Below, piece by piece: positions 1 to 8,406 of a stretch of DNA of 64,000 nucleotides (its first letter is position 1; every line of letters starts with the position of its first letter). A program made the translations under genes and the position numbers. The notes below the pieces were generated by a model. The model did not search any database and was not told where the DNA came from. It saw only the letters and a program-made list of their open reading frames with translations. Source of the stretch: JAYPEY01 sp964519245 (GTDB taxonomy: Bacteria > Verrucomicrobiota > Verrucomicrobiia > Limisphaerales > JAYPEY01); NCBI GenBank assembly GCA_964519245.1, contig CAZFLK010000003.1, forward strand, positions 29,970 through 93,969. Reading direction: 5' to 3'.

Positions 1-690
1 AGAGATGAAGGGGGTGACGCGCAAGATGATGCCGACCTCGTCGTACTGCACGGTGTTGATGATGTTGCCCAGGGTGTCGGTGCGCGAGTTGGTGACAAAG
101 GGGACCTCCTGACCGATCAGGATCACCGCCTCCTGGTTGTTGCGTGTCAGAATGGAGGGACGGGAAAGGATTTCCGTCTCGCCCGCCTCCTGGATGGCCC
201 GCAGCGTCGCAGTGAAGTCGCTCGTGGTGAGCGTGTAGAGCCCGCCTGTGCCGGCGTTGCCGATCAGCTGGCCGGCGGGGCCGAACATCGTCGAGGCGGC
301 GCCCGTGTCGGAGCCGCTGTTGAACGTGTGATTGAACAGGCCCTCGATCCCGATGTCCGAGTTGTTTCGATGGGTCACTTCCATGAAGACGACCTTGATC
401 AGCACCTGCGGTTTCGGCTGATCAAGCGCTTCAATCACCTGCTTGATGTGCTCGTTGGTTTCCTCGTCCGAGATGATGATGACGCGGCGCGTCTCGGGAT
501 CCACTGAGATCATGGCCTCGCCCACCATGCCGTTGCTGTAGTATTGCTGGCGATTGGCGGAGGAGCCGGTTCCGCCGCCGCCGCCGCCGCCGAAGCCGCC
601 GCGTTGGGCCAAGGCGGTCTGCGAGGCGGCCAGCGTCGCCGCGAGGCCGGCAATTGCGGCCCAAATCTGTGGTTTCCCTGTGAGTCTCAT
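1..690 (-). CDS. gspD: Secretin C-terminal piece (third of three split secretin ORFs), partial
   Basis: This is the outer-membrane pore part of a type II secretion or pseudopilus system. The ATG at 688-690 starts a signal peptide (MRLTGKPQIW, ending near ALAQ), followed by a Gly-rich stretch. The second half of a secretin N domain comes next (AMISVDPETRRVIIIS, then a helix), and then the secretin barrel domain with the hallmark run EILSRPSILTRNNQEAV and IGQEVPFVTNSR. The 230 visible codons are open at the left window edge, so the C-terminus is missing. The protein begins half-way through an N domain whose first half is the C-terminal end of the next ORF upstream (745-1530). It lies 54 bp downstream of that ORF in the same operon. 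The family call is firm; the split architecture is read directly from the sequence. Confidence 0.88.
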   Translation of the reverse strand, partial: MRLTGKPQIWAAIAGLAATLAASQTALAQRGGFGGGGGGGTGSSANRQQYYSNGMVGEAMISVDPETRRVIIISDEETNEHIKQVIEALDQPKPQVLIKVVFMEVTHRNNSDIGIEGLFNHTFNSGSDTGAASTMFGPAGQLIGNAGTGGLYTLTTSDFTATLRAIQEAGETEILSRPSILTRNNQEAVILIGQEVPFVTNSRTDTLGNIINTVQYDEVGIILRVTPFIS

Positions 691-744
691 GAAATGGATG
701 GGTCTGGTTGGTGAACGGATGGGTCAGGAGCCGTGATTCAATCT

Positions 745-1530
745 TCAACGCCCGAAGGCGCCGCCGCCGCCGCCGCCGGCTCGTCCGGCAGCTCCCTGGG
801 TGGCGCCGGCGTTGCCGAAGGTCCCCGCGCGCTGGGTCAGCGCGCTGGTGTTGTTCTGCGTCTGGGAGCGGGCGGAACGGGAATTTTGCCCCTCGAACAT
901 GGCTCGCAGGACCTCCTGCACGTTGTTGACGTCCGCGTGCTCCAGGGTGTAGGTGAACACCTGTTGTCGCTTCGAGCTGCTGACGTCGAGCTGTTGGATC
1001 ATCTGAGCGATCTGGTCCATCATTTGGCGCGGCGCGCTGACAATGATCGAAGTGGAGCGGGGGTCGGGCACGGCGACGACGCGTTGGTTGCTGCGCAGGG
1101 CCTCTTGACTGCCGCCGCTTCGGCCTCCGAAGAAGAAAGGCACGCGGAATCCGGGAGACTGCTGGTTGGAGTTGGCCTGTTGCTCGCTGAACAGTTGGCT
1201 CAACACCTCGGACATCTCGGTGGGATCCGCATTCTTCAGGGGGAAGACGCGGACTTCGGTCACGTCGTCGACGTTGGAGTCGATCTGCCCGATCAGCGCC
1301 TGGATCTCGTTGTGGATGTTGGTGGAGGCGATCACGATGACCGAGTTCGAGCGTTCATCCGCGACGGCGACGACCTGCGAGGATTGTCGCTGGACGGAGG
1401 AGGTGCCGGTGCGTCCGCTCATCATGCGGCGGAACATCTCGGATCGATCCTGGGCGGCGAGGTTGGCTGCGAAGGCAAGGCAAAGCAAGGTCGCGAGCAG
1501 CGTGAAAGCGCGTTTTTTGTTGGTATTCAT
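745..1530 (-). CDS. Secretin middle piece: N-domain-only exported protein
   Basis: This 261-aa protein has a signal peptide (RAFTLLATLLCLAFAANLAAQ region) and consists only of secretin N-type domains. In order: the second half of one N domain (VVAVADERSNSVIVIAS plus a helix), a complete N domain (VRVFPLKNADPTEMSEVL, a Gly/Ser loop, then VVAVPDPRSTSIIVSAP), and the first half of a third (VFTYTLEHADVNNVQEVL). It ends in a Gly-rich tail, GGGGGGAFGR. There is no barrel domain. It sits 48 bp after the upstream secretin piece and 54 bp before the barrel piece. Its two terminal half-domains match the halves missing from those neighbours, so it is probably the central segment of one assembled secretin. 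The start is the ATG directly before MNTNKK. Confidence 0.85.
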   Translation of the reverse strand: MNTNKKRAFTLLATLLCLAFAANLAAQDRSEMFRRMMSGRTGTSSVQRQSSQVVAVADERSNSVIVIASTNIHNEIQALIGQIDSNVDDVTEVRVFPLKNADPTEMSEVLSQLFSEQQANSNQQSPGFRVPFFFGGRSGGSQEALRSNQRVVAVPDPRSTSIIVSAPRQMMDQIAQMIQQLDVSSSKRQQVFTYTLEHADVNNVQEVLRAMFEGQNSRSARSQTQNNTSALTQRAGTFGNAGATQGAAGRAGGGGGGAFGR

Positions 1531-1578
1531 CGGGAGTCTGGGTTGAGCGTAAGTCTTAATTCGTAAGTTTCAGCTGGA

Positions 1579-2544
1579 TCAGCGTCCGCGCCCGCCGGAG
1601 CGTCCTCCGCCCGGAGCGCCGCCGAAGCGGCTTGTCCCCCCGCCGAAGCGGCTGCTGCCGCCGCTGCCGAAGCGGCTGCTGGAGGAGCTGCTGCGCCCGC
1701 TGGAGGCGCCGCCGGAGAACAACTGGGAAATGATTTCGGCCGCGTCGGTGGCGGACGCATTGGTGAGCGGGTAGACCCTGATGGTTGAAATGTCCGAGAT
1801 GGTGGTGTCGAGAGCGCGGACGATCTCGGCCATGCGTCGGATGTTCTTCTGGGAGTCCGTGATGATCAACGCGTTGGAGGTCTGGCTGGCGGACATGGAG
1901 GCGGATTCGGGCAACAGTCCCTCAAGGATGCCGGTGAGTTCCTGGGCGTTGGCGTAACGCACCGGAATGATCTGGGTGACAACCTTGTCGCTCATCGGAA
2001 TGTTTTCCGGGTTGTTGTCGCTGATGACCGGGATGTTCTTGTACTTCACGTCGCTCACATTGTAGATGACGAGTGTGTCACCCTCGCGGACGGCGGCGTA
2101 GCCCTTCTTGTAGAGGACGGTGTTCAGCAACTCCACCACCTGGGAGCGGGTCAGCGGCTGCAGACTGACGACGGAAATCTCGCCGCTGACATTGGCGTCG
2201 TAGACAACGGAGAATCCGGCGGATTCACTGAGGTAGCTGAGCACCGCCTTGATGGACTCATTCTCGAAGTTGAGCGTGATGTTCGCGGGTTCGTTGGCGG
2301 CCGGGCGCATGCCGAGGGAGCCGCCGCGCGGACCGCCGAAGCCGCCGCGAAGCCCGCGCTCGGCGGAGGGCTGCTGCGGCGCCGGCTGGGTCGCCTGCTG
2401 CGCGTTCTGCTGCGCGAAATTGGAAATTCCCGGGGCTTTCTGTTCGGCGGGCGTCGTCGGTTTCGGGTTGGCCTGATCCTGCGCGTTTGCGGCGAGGACG
2501 CCGAGTGACAGGGCCGCGAGGAAGGTGGTGATTGGGGTTCTCAT
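1579..2544 (-). CDS. Secretin N-terminal piece: N0-N1 and half of N2, exported
   Basis: This 321-aa protein starts at the ATG at 2542-2544. An upstream in-frame extension overlaps the preceding gene and lacks a signal peptide. The signal peptide is MRTPITTFLAALSLGVLAANAQ-like. After a Gln/Pro-rich linker there is an N0 domain (ITLNFENESIKAVLSYL to DTLVIYN), an N1 domain (TQIIPVRYANAQELTGIL to MAEIVRALD) and only the first half of the next N domain (STIRVYPLTNASATDAAEII). A Ser/Gly/Arg tail (SRFGGG repeats) then closes the ORF. N0 is diagnostic for GspD/PilQ-type secretins and normally contacts the GspC/PilP periplasmic protein. The gene directly upstream (2594-3415) is such a protein. Confidence 0.85.
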   Translation of the reverse strand: MRTPITTFLAALSLGVLAANAQDQANPKPTTPAEQKAPGISNFAQQNAQQATQPAPQQPSAERGLRGGFGGPRGGSLGMRPAANEPANITLNFENESIKAVLSYLSESAGFSVVYDANVSGEISVVSLQPLTRSQVVELLNTVLYKKGYAAVREGDTLVIYNVSDVKYKNIPVISDNNPENIPMSDKVVTQIIPVRYANAQELTGILEGLLPESASMSASQTSNALIITDSQKNIRRMAEIVRALDTTISDISTIRVYPLTNASATDAAEIISQLFSGGASSGRSSSSSSRFGSGGSSRFGGGTSRFGGAPGGGRSGGRGR

Positions 2545-2593
2545 CTGGTATCCAGGGGGTTCTATTGCGGTCGGTGGATGATGGTCGGCGCGT

Positions 2594-3415
2594 TCAGTTG
2601 CCGCGGGCTTTTCGCCGGGCCTCGAGCAATCGTTGGAGAGCGGCACTGCGTCCGCCGGAGGAACTGGAGCCGGAATCAGGATCCGATGCGCCGCTTCCGG
2701 AGCTTGCGCCGCGGGAGGCGTAGCCGCCGCCGCTGCTGAAGGAGCTCTTTCCGGCGGAGCTCCAGGGGCCCTCACCGGTCCGGGAAAGGCTCTCGCCGAC
2801 GGCCAGGGTAAAGCTGTTCGTGCTCAGGGTCAGGGTGGCGTTGGTCCGGGTGATCGAGGTGAGCTTGAACTCGCCGAGGGTTTGATTCTTTTCAAAACGA
2901 CCGCGGTGACTGGAAAGAGAGCTGTCGAAACTCGCGAATTCCGCTTCGGGCGTCTTCATGGTGCCCTTGAGCACGATGCTGTTCCTCGCCGGGGGGGGCG
3001 GCGGGGCTGGCGCGGTCGAGCGCGGCACGCGTTTTCGCCGATTCGGATCGAAGATGTTCCGTTTCACGATCAGATCGAAATCGTCGAACGTCAGGGGCTT
3101 CGGCGCGCCGGACGAGGAAGTCGGCTTGCGGGTGTCGGGTTCGGTTCTCTTGTCGCCCGTCCGGTTCGGGGCGCGATCTCTCTCTGACGCAGCCGGTTCG
3201 GCGTCAGGCGTTGGCCCGGGGGCGGCTGGAGCCGGAACCGTCGCCTCCGGTTTGGTCTCGCTTGAGGCGGCGGGCGCGTCGCCGCCGGATGGGGAGGCGC
3301 GGCGTTTTTTCAGGAGGGCCTCCAAGGCGGCGCTCTTGCTGTCGGCGGCGTTGGCGGCCGGACCGGACAAAGCGGCGAAGAGGGCCAGGGCGATGATCTG
3401 GGCGCGCGCGTTCAT
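2594..3415 (-). CDS. GspC/PilP-like periplasmic linker protein
   Basis: This 273-aa protein has an N-terminal signal peptide or anchor (MNARAQIIALALFAALSG) and a long Pro/Ala/Glu-rich linker to about residue 110. A compact domain follows, beginning at LIVKRNIFDPNRRKR and continuing through IVLKGTM, EAEFASFDS and LTLSTNSFTLAVGESL. The 'RNIFDPNR' plus small beta-domain layout is that of the GspC homology region and PilP, which links inner-membrane components to the secretin N0 domain. A Ser/Gly-rich tail follows. The gene overlaps the upstream PilO/GspM-like gene by 4 bp (ATGA), which indicates translational coupling, and lies 49 bp before the first secretin ORF. Sequence conservation is modest, so GspC versus PilP is left open. 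Confidence 0.7.
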   Translation of the reverse strand: MNARAQIIALALFAALSGPAANAADSKSAALEALLKKRRASPSGGDAPAASSETKPEATVPAPAAPGPTPDAEPAASERDRAPNRTGDKRTEPDTRKPTSSSGAPKPLTFDDFDLIVKRNIFDPNRRKRVPRSTAPAPPPPPARNSIVLKGTMKTPEAEFASFDSSLSSHRGRFEKNQTLGEFKLTSITRTNATLTLSTNSFTLAVGESLSRTGEGPWSSAGKSSFSSGGGYASRGASSGSGASDPDSGSSSSGGRSAALQRLLEARRKARGN

Positions 3416-3969
3416 GACTTCTTTCTGGTCGCCGGCTCCTTGTCCTCAAGAATCTGGAGGGCGGAAAACTCGAGATCCACGCCCAATTTTCGGCCTTCCT
3501 TGTCGCGGGCGGTCAATTCCAGGGATTCGACTCGAATGGCGGTCTCCTCCGCATCGAGCTGGAACAGGAAGCGGGCGATGGATTCGACGCTGCCATCGCC
3601 GGCCACCCGGCAAAGCAGTCGGACGTGATCCTTCTCATCGTCCCGCCAACTGGGGCGAATGGACGAGACATTGAAGCGGCTTCGGGCGCTCCAGTCGCTG
3701 ACCATCTTGAGGACCTCTGATTCCGAGCCGGCGCGGTCGGCTGAAAGGCCCCGGCGTTTGTACTTCTCCCAGCGTGCGCGGGTGGAGGTTTCGCGGTCGA
3801 GCGTGAACTGGCCCTTGTCCACCTTGGCGCGGAGGGTCGCGATGCGTTGTGAGCGCGCCTTCCAGGCGTTCGCCAACGGGGTTAGGACCATGAAATCGCC
3901 CAGGGCCAGAACGATCGCCGCGACGGCGCCGATCAGCAGCATTTTCTGTCTTTTCTCAGCTTGATCCAC
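3412..3969 (-). CDS. GspM/PilO-like inner-membrane assembly protein
   Basis: This 185-aa bitopic protein has a short cytoplasmic N-terminus (MDQAEKRQKM), one membrane helix (LLIGAVAAIVLALGDFMVL), a coiled-coil stretch of about 50 residues and a C-terminal ferredoxin-like alpha/beta domain (VRLLCRVAGDGSVESIARFL, AIRVESLELTARD). This is the standard layout of PilO and GspM, which dimerise with the PilN/GspL partner in the inner-membrane platform. It overlaps the upstream GspL-like gene by 14 bp and the downstream GspC/PilP-like gene by 4 bp. Function is inferred from architecture and operon position; sequence signatures in this family are weak. Confidence 0.72.
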   Translation of the reverse strand: MDQAEKRQKMLLIGAVAAIVLALGDFMVLTPLANAWKARSQRIATLRAKVDKGQFTLDRETSTRARWEKYKRRGLSADRAGSESEVLKMVSDWSARSRFNVSSIRPSWRDDEKDHVRLLCRVAGDGSVESIARFLFQLDAEETAIRVESLELTARDKEGRKLGVDLEFSALQILEDKEPATRKKS

Positions 3970-5398
3970 GTGGCGCCCTTCTGCTTGCGTCCCAGCGGTA
4001 TTCGAAGGTGAACTGCACCGGCGACGTTCCGCTCATGCGTTGAGTTCGAAGATCCTGGACCTGCGGCATTTTTCGCAGACGGTTGACGACGTCCATGACG
4101 TCGAGTTGATTGCCGGCGACGCCGGTGCAGGTGACTTTTTCGCGGTCGGAGATTTCGATGTTGCGGGCGGTGACCGCGCCGTCCTCGGGAAAGGCCTGGG
4201 CCAGGGAAAGAAAGATTTGCAGGTTGGGTTGGGAGGATTCGTACCAGGAGCGGAACCGGCTGGCCTTGCCGTTGAGCTTGTCGAGGGCCTGCACGTCAGC
4301 CTTCATGGAGTCCCATTGGGTTTCGAGGCGACTCAGGGAGCTGCCCTGCCAGAGGAACGCGACCAGCACGAGCAGGGCGAAGGAGCCAAGGATGACGGCG
4401 GTGGCCCCGAGCTTGCGGGAGCCGGCCTGTTCCAGCAGTCGCTCCCATGGCGTCACATGGGGCGGCAGGAAATCCAGCATGGCGCCCGGGCGGGCGAGTT
4501 GCGCGGCGGCGAGGGCGACAGGAGCGGGGGTTGTGCCGCTGAGCGGCGGGGCTACGACGCCGTTCTCGACGTGCGCGGAGGGCTGGGTTTCGATCTGCAG
4601 CCGGAGGGCCTCCGCTCGCGGCTTCAGGACATTCACAATCCGCCCGGCATTGGATTCGTCGCCGCAGACTTCGATCTTCTCGATGCCGTCGCGGAGGGCG
4701 TGGGGCAGTTGGCCGAGGGTGACCCGGATTTCACGGACGAGGGCCTTCTCTTCGATGCTGCCGCCCTCGCGGGTGACGTCCTTGAGTGCGCGCAGGACAG
4801 CGATCTTTCCTGTGTCCGTGGCGGCCATGAGCGACACGCCGCCGGCGCGGGCGTGGAGGATCAGGCGCGGCGAGCCGTAAGTCTCCTGAACCCGCTGGAT
4901 GGCTTCGAAGGGAAGGGAGTAGCCGACCGGTTTCAGGCCGGCGGCCTTCATGATGGCCGCCAACCGTTCGATATGCTTGTTCTGCACGGCGGTGACGAGG
5001 GCGCCATGCGCGTCCAGGCCGGTCTGGAACCGTGAGATGGAAATCGTGAGGTCCGCCGGCGAGAAGGGGAAGCTCTTCTCGATCTGCATATCCAGATAGT
5101 CCTGGACATCCTCGGCGTCGAGGTCCGGCAGGGTGATCATGTTCGTCAGCATCCACTCGATCGGAATGCCGACGACACACTGTTTCTCCCTGAGTTCCGC
5201 TTGATCGAGCGCGATCTTCAGGGCGGAGCCGACAGCTTCCGGGTCGTCCTTCCAGGGGTCGAGAGCGAGGTCGGAATCCGTCTGGCCGAGAAGTCGGAGG
5301 CCGACGCCGTTCTGACGCAGCAAGGCCGCGCGCATCAGCGAGCCATCGAAGGCGATGCCGAGCACGGAGGCGGCTTTCTTTTTCCAGGGAAGAGTCAT
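3956..5398 (-). CDS. gspL: GspL-like protein: PilM actin-like domain fused to PilN-like domain
   Basis: This 480-aa protein joins two modules. Residues 8 to about 285 form a PilM/GspL actin-like cytoplasmic domain (VLGIAFDGSLMRAALL, CVVGIPIEWMLTNMITLP, DLDAEDVQDYLDMQIEKSFPF). A membrane helix around residues 330-350 (AVILGSFALLVLVAFLW) leads to a periplasmic coiled coil and a PilN-like ferredoxin domain. The protein connects the GspE ATPase to the inner-membrane platform in type II secretion systems. It overlaps gspK by 4 bp upstream and the GspM/PilO-like gene by 14 bp downstream. The start is the ATG within that 4-bp overlap. The module fusion equals GspL organisation, so a T2SS assignment is preferred over type IV pili. 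Confidence 0.82.
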   Translation of the reverse strand: MTLPWKKKAASVLGIAFDGSLMRAALLRQNGVGLRLLGQTDSDLALDPWKDDPEAVGSALKIALDQAELREKQCVVGIPIEWMLTNMITLPDLDAEDVQDYLDMQIEKSFPFSPADLTISISRFQTGLDAHGALVTAVQNKHIERLAAIMKAAGLKPVGYSLPFEAIQRVQETYGSPRLILHARAGGVSLMAATDTGKIAVLRALKDVTREGGSIEEKALVREIRVTLGQLPHALRDGIEKIEVCGDESNAGRIVNVLKPRAEALRLQIETQPSAHVENGVVAPPLSGTTPAPVALAAAQLARPGAMLDFLPPHVTPWERLLEQAGSRKLGATAVILGSFALLVLVAFLWQGSSLSRLETQWDSMKADVQALDKLNGKASRFRSWYESSQPNLQIFLSLAQAFPEDGAVTARNIEISDREKVTCTGVAGNQLDVMDVVNRLRKMPQVQDLRTQRMSGTSPVQFTFEYRWDASRRAPRGSS

Positions 5399-6765
5399 TG
5401 CGGCGGCGTCAGTTTCTGCTGGGCGATCTCGCGGCGGATCTCGGTCCCTAGGGCCCAGCCTTCGCGGGTCTTGTCGCGCCGGTAGAGGATCTTGGGCGGA
5501 TCCTCGGAGATATCAAACACGATTCTGCTGCGGCGGTAGCCCCTCAGGTTCTTGCCGAGCGCCGAGAGATCGGCGGTGAACTGGTGGCCCTTGTCGGTGA
5601 TGAAAGGCGCAATCGCCGCGATCTTGTCGTCGTCATTGAGGGCCTCGGTCACCCAGGCGACCGAGGTGAGGTTGCCTTGGTTGCCTTGACGGTAGCCGAC
5701 AATCGCGTCCGCGTCGCCCGGGTCGAGCTCGGGCAGGCAGGCGATGACTTCGCGGCTGGCTTTGTTGATGTTGATCAAACCGGTCTGGGCGTTTGTGCTG
5801 GTGGTGAGGAGATCGTCGAACAGGCCGAACTCCTCGATCGTTACATTCTGAGAACGCTCCAGATTCAGGAAAAGTTGCAACAAACTGGGGGCGTTCCCGA
5901 TGGCGTTGGCAATCTGGGTTCCCCGGCCCGAGCCGACGCGTTCCTCCAAGGCATCCGCCAGGTCCTGACGGGTGGAGCCGAGATTGGCGATGTTGAACTT
6001 GGCCTCGCCGTTGGTCTGCACGGTCGAGGTCTTGCTGAACACGGTGACGAACTCAAACAGCCCTTTGTTCAGGACGCCGTCGGCGTTGTCGGCAGGGGGC
6101 GTCAGGTCGCCGTCGTCCTCGTTCGGATCCAGGATGCCGTTGCGGTTGAGGTCCTCGCCGATCAGCATTTCATCGGTCGCGCCGACGACGAGGCGCAGTT
6201 CTTCGACGCTCTCGAAGGCGCCGTTCTTGGGGGAGTAGGGGGGGGCGACGCCGGAATAGGCGTCGGATTCCGCGCCGCTTTCGCGGACTTCCTGGTCTTC
6301 GTCCACCCAGTCGCCGATGGCGGCGGCGAAATCCGGGGTGAGGAACGTGAACTTGGACAGCATTGCGACGAGGGCGTCGGTGTCGTCCATGTTGAGGTTG
6401 ATCTTGCTGGATTCGTCAATCAGGTCGAAGAAGGGTTCCGTGGGGTTCTGGTTGTCATTGTCGCGTCCGACCGCCCAGAAGCTGGCTTCGCCGATCGTCA
6501 CGCGATCCCAGCGGTAGTTTTCGTCGGCGGGGACGACGCCCTCGTTCTCGAGGGAGTCGAGGTAGAGTTTGATGTAGCGGGCGGCTCCGTCGATGGCCTG
6601 TTCCGCCTGCGCTCCGGAGTGGATGTTGGCGGCGGACTTGATCTGCATGGACATGCCGTGGCCGAAGTAGAGGGCCACGCTCACGAGACCGAATACGATC
6701 CACAACACCACCGCGAGGGCGGCGGCGTGGGTGGAGCGGCGGGGTGTAGGCGACGTGATCTGCAT
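5395..6765 (-). CDS. gspK: Type II secretion minor pseudopilin GspK
   Basis: This 456-aa protein has an N-terminal basic stretch followed by a hydrophobic helix (AAALAVVLWIVFGLVSVALYF) and a large periplasmic domain. The hallmarks are INLNMDDTDALVAML, the inserted helix-rich region, and a late helix-hairpin-helix segment (GLININKASREVIACLPEL with GDADAIVGYRQ). An Asp/Asn-rich loop around DLNRNGILDPNEDDGD looks like a calcium site. GspK caps the pseudopilus tip with GspI and GspJ. The ATG at 6763-6765 is preferred over an in-frame TTG 24 bp earlier because the longer form would add a non-helical leader. The gene overlaps the GspL-like gene by 4 bp and follows gspJ by 39 bp. Confidence 0.83.
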   Translation of the reverse strand: MQITSPTPRRSTHAAALAVVLWIVFGLVSVALYFGHGMSMQIKSAANIHSGAQAEQAIDGAARYIKLYLDSLENEGVVPADENYRWDRVTIGEASFWAVGRDNDNQNPTEPFFDLIDESSKINLNMDDTDALVAMLSKFTFLTPDFAAAIGDWVDEDQEVRESGAESDAYSGVAPPYSPKNGAFESVEELRLVVGATDEMLIGEDLNRNGILDPNEDDGDLTPPADNADGVLNKGLFEFVTVFSKTSTVQTNGEAKFNIANLGSTRQDLADALEERVGSGRGTQIANAIGNAPSLLQLFLNLERSQNVTIEEFGLFDDLLTTSTNAQTGLININKASREVIACLPELDPGDADAIVGYRQGNQGNLTSVAWVTEALNDDDKIAAIAPFITDKGHQFTADLSALGKNLRGYRRSRIVFDISEDPPKILYRRDKTREGWALGTEIRREIAQQKLTPPQ

Positions 6766-6804
6766 GTCGAAAGTCAGGGGGTGGCGCAAGCTTGGAATTT
6801 TACA

Positions 6805-7503
6805 TCACTGTTCAGTCCCCGCTGTCGCCACGACGTTCGTGATGCCGCCGGTGAGGACCGGGACCGCAATCTGCAGGATCCGCGGTTGGGGCTCGTTGGG
6901 TTGCTGCTTGAACTCGATGGAACAGCGGATCGCTTCGGGCGACGAGATCGATTGGGCTGCGATCTGGGTGTCGGAGTCCCAGTCTGGCAGCCAGGCCTCA
7001 CCGTCCCAGAACTCGAAGGCGAGCTGAGCGACATCATGGAGCAGGATTTCTTCCGTGAAGTCCTCCTGGACCGTGGCGAGCAGGTTTCGGGAGGTTCCCC
7101 GGATGAGGTCCATGCCGTTGGTGGCGGTGGTGATCTGGGGCTGGCGCAGGAAGTAGGTGACGCGCTGAATGTCGGGCCAGGGTTCGAACGGGTTCAGCAG
7201 CCCGGAGGCGGTGTGGAACTCGAACTGGGTTCCGCCGGAGGAGGCGAGCTCCAGTGACGTCGACATGTTGGTGGACAGGATGCCGCCCGGGATTGTCGCC
7301 GAGCGCAGGTCGCGCTTGATGATCGTCAGCGCCTGCTGGAGTTGGTGGACGCTGTGGAGCGATTCGGTTGTGCGTTTGCGCAGCTTCATGGCGCTGAAGA
7401 AGGCTCCGCTCAGCGCGGCCATGATGATGGAGAACATGGCGGCGGCGACGAGGAGCTCCATCAGGGTGAAGGCGGATTGGCGTCCGGGGCATTCAGGTTT
7501 CAT
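6805..7503 (-). CDS. gspJ: Type II secretion minor pseudopilin GspJ
   Basis: This 232-aa protein has a class III prepilin leader: about 11 residues, then A|FTLMELLVAAAMFSIIMAAL with the conserved Glu at +5. The residue before the cleavage site is Ala rather than the usual Gly. The C-terminal part (LRSATIPGGILSTN, VTYFLRQPQ, IRCSIEFKQQPN) has the size and spacing of GspJ-type pseudopilins. The start ATG overlaps the stop of gspI by 4 bp. The position between I and K in the operon supports the letter assignment. GspJ forms the tip complex with GspI and GspK. Confidence 0.82.
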   Translation of the reverse strand: MKPECPGRQSAFTLMELLVAAAMFSIIMAALSGAFFSAMKLRKRTTESLHSVHQLQQALTIIKRDLRSATIPGGILSTNMSTSLELASSGGTQFEFHTASGLLNPFEPWPDIQRVTYFLRQPQITTATNGMDLIRGTSRNLLATVQEDFTEEILLHDVAQLAFEFWDGEAWLPDWDSDTQIAAQSISSPEAIRCSIEFKQQPNEPQPRILQIAVPVLTGGITNVVATAGTEQ

Positions 7504-7910
7504 TGCGGAGGCTCCGTTTCCTCCGTCTCGGGAACGAGGGTGGTCAGTTGAATCGTTTGGCGGCGTTGTCGAATGGTGAAGCTGACCTCCATGCGGAGTT
7601 CGGTGACGCCGGCTTCGGTCCAGCCCTCACTCACGACGGACCATTCATAGTCTTCCCAAGGCTCGGGAAAGGTTCCGGAGTTCTGACCGCGCCGCCATTC
7701 ATCCGTGGCGGCGAGTTCGCTGAGCCGGGATTCGCCGAGTTGGGTCGCGGTGATTCTTCGCTGGGAGATCGAGCCGGCGTCGCCGGCCAGCCGGATGCCG
7801 TGGATTGCCGCGGGAAGGACGAGCGCGACAAAGAGCATGGCGGCGAGGACCTCCGCGAACGTGAAGCCTGCGCCTCGCTCAATTGAGTTTTTCTTTGCGC
7901 GTAATTTCAA
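7500..7910 (-). CDS. gspI: Type II secretion minor pseudopilin GspI
   Basis: This 136-aa protein has a prepilin signal G|FTFAEVLAAMLFVALVLPAAI (Glu at +5) after a basic leader. The short C-terminal domain of about 100 residues (ITATQLGESRLSELAATDEW, YEWSVVSEGW, ELRMEVSFTIRQRRQT) fits the small GspI pseudopilin. No ATG is available before the leader. The start taken is TTG at 7908-7910, which puts the gene 32 bp inside the end of gspH, so this start is uncertain. The 4-bp ATGA overlap with gspJ is typical of these operons. Confidence 0.8.
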   Translation of the reverse strand: MKLRAKKNSIERGAGFTFAEVLAAMLFVALVLPAAIHGIRLAGDAGSISQRRITATQLGESRLSELAATDEWRRGQNSGTFPEPWEDYEWSVVSEGWTEAGVTELRMEVSFTIRQRRQTIQLTTLVPETEETEPPQ

Positions 7911-8406
7911 AACTCAGGCGGTTGGTGGTGAGGCCGATCCAGAGGCGTTCGTCGTTGGGGCGCTCGATCCAGAGATTGGTGATGCTGCCTTCGCCGATGC
8001 CGCCATCCGGGTGGAAGAAGATCTCGGGGCGCGTCGGTTCCAGTGTCGCGTTGTCCTGGTAGTCCAGTTGGAGCGCCTGGTTGACGCGATAGACACGTCC
8101 GGTCTCCTGGGTGAGCGCGAAGGTCGCGGCTTCCCGAAGGCCGTAGATCTGGTTGTCGGTGTCGATCCACAGGCTCATGGGGACGCCCTCGCTGGTGGCG
8201 CGGTTCTGGGCGTGTTGCGTGAGCGCAACGAGGCGGTAGGCCTCATCGTCGAGCTTGCGACCCTTGAAGAATCCGGCCATGCGCGGGGTGACGACGCCGG
8301 CGATGACGACCAGCAGCGCCATCACGACAATCAGTTCAATCAACGTGAAGGCGCGGCGGGCCCCGCGATCAGTTGCCGGTCGACCAGTTGGTGATGTCGT
8401 CTTCAT
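7879..8406 (-). CDS. gspH: Type II secretion minor pseudopilin GspH
   Basis: This 175-aa protein has a prepilin leader of 18 residues, then A|FTLIELIVVMALLVVIAGVVT, with Glu at +5 and Ala in place of Gly at -1. The body includes RLVALTQHAQNRATSEGVPM, the segment that follows the helix in GspH proteins, and a C-terminal beta-rich domain. The coding region overlaps gspG by 38 bp upstream and gspI by 32 bp downstream, so the G-H-I-J block is densely packed. It is a minor component of the periplasmic pseudopilus. Confidence 0.83.
   Translation of the reverse strand: MKTTSPTGRPATDRGARRAFTLIELIVVMALLVVIAGVVTPRMAGFFKGRKLDDEAYRLVALTQHAQNRATSEGVPMSLWIDTDNQIYGLREAATFALTQETGRVYRVNQALQLDYQDNATLEPTRPEIFFHPDGGIGEGSITNLWIERPNDERLWIGLTTNRLSFEITRKEKLN

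Noticed and set aside
5584..7257. 557-codon open frame on the plus strand opposite gspK and gspJ
   Set aside because: It is antisense to two well-supported pseudopilin genes, has a low-complexity Gly/Val/Asp composition and no domain. It is a product of high GC content.
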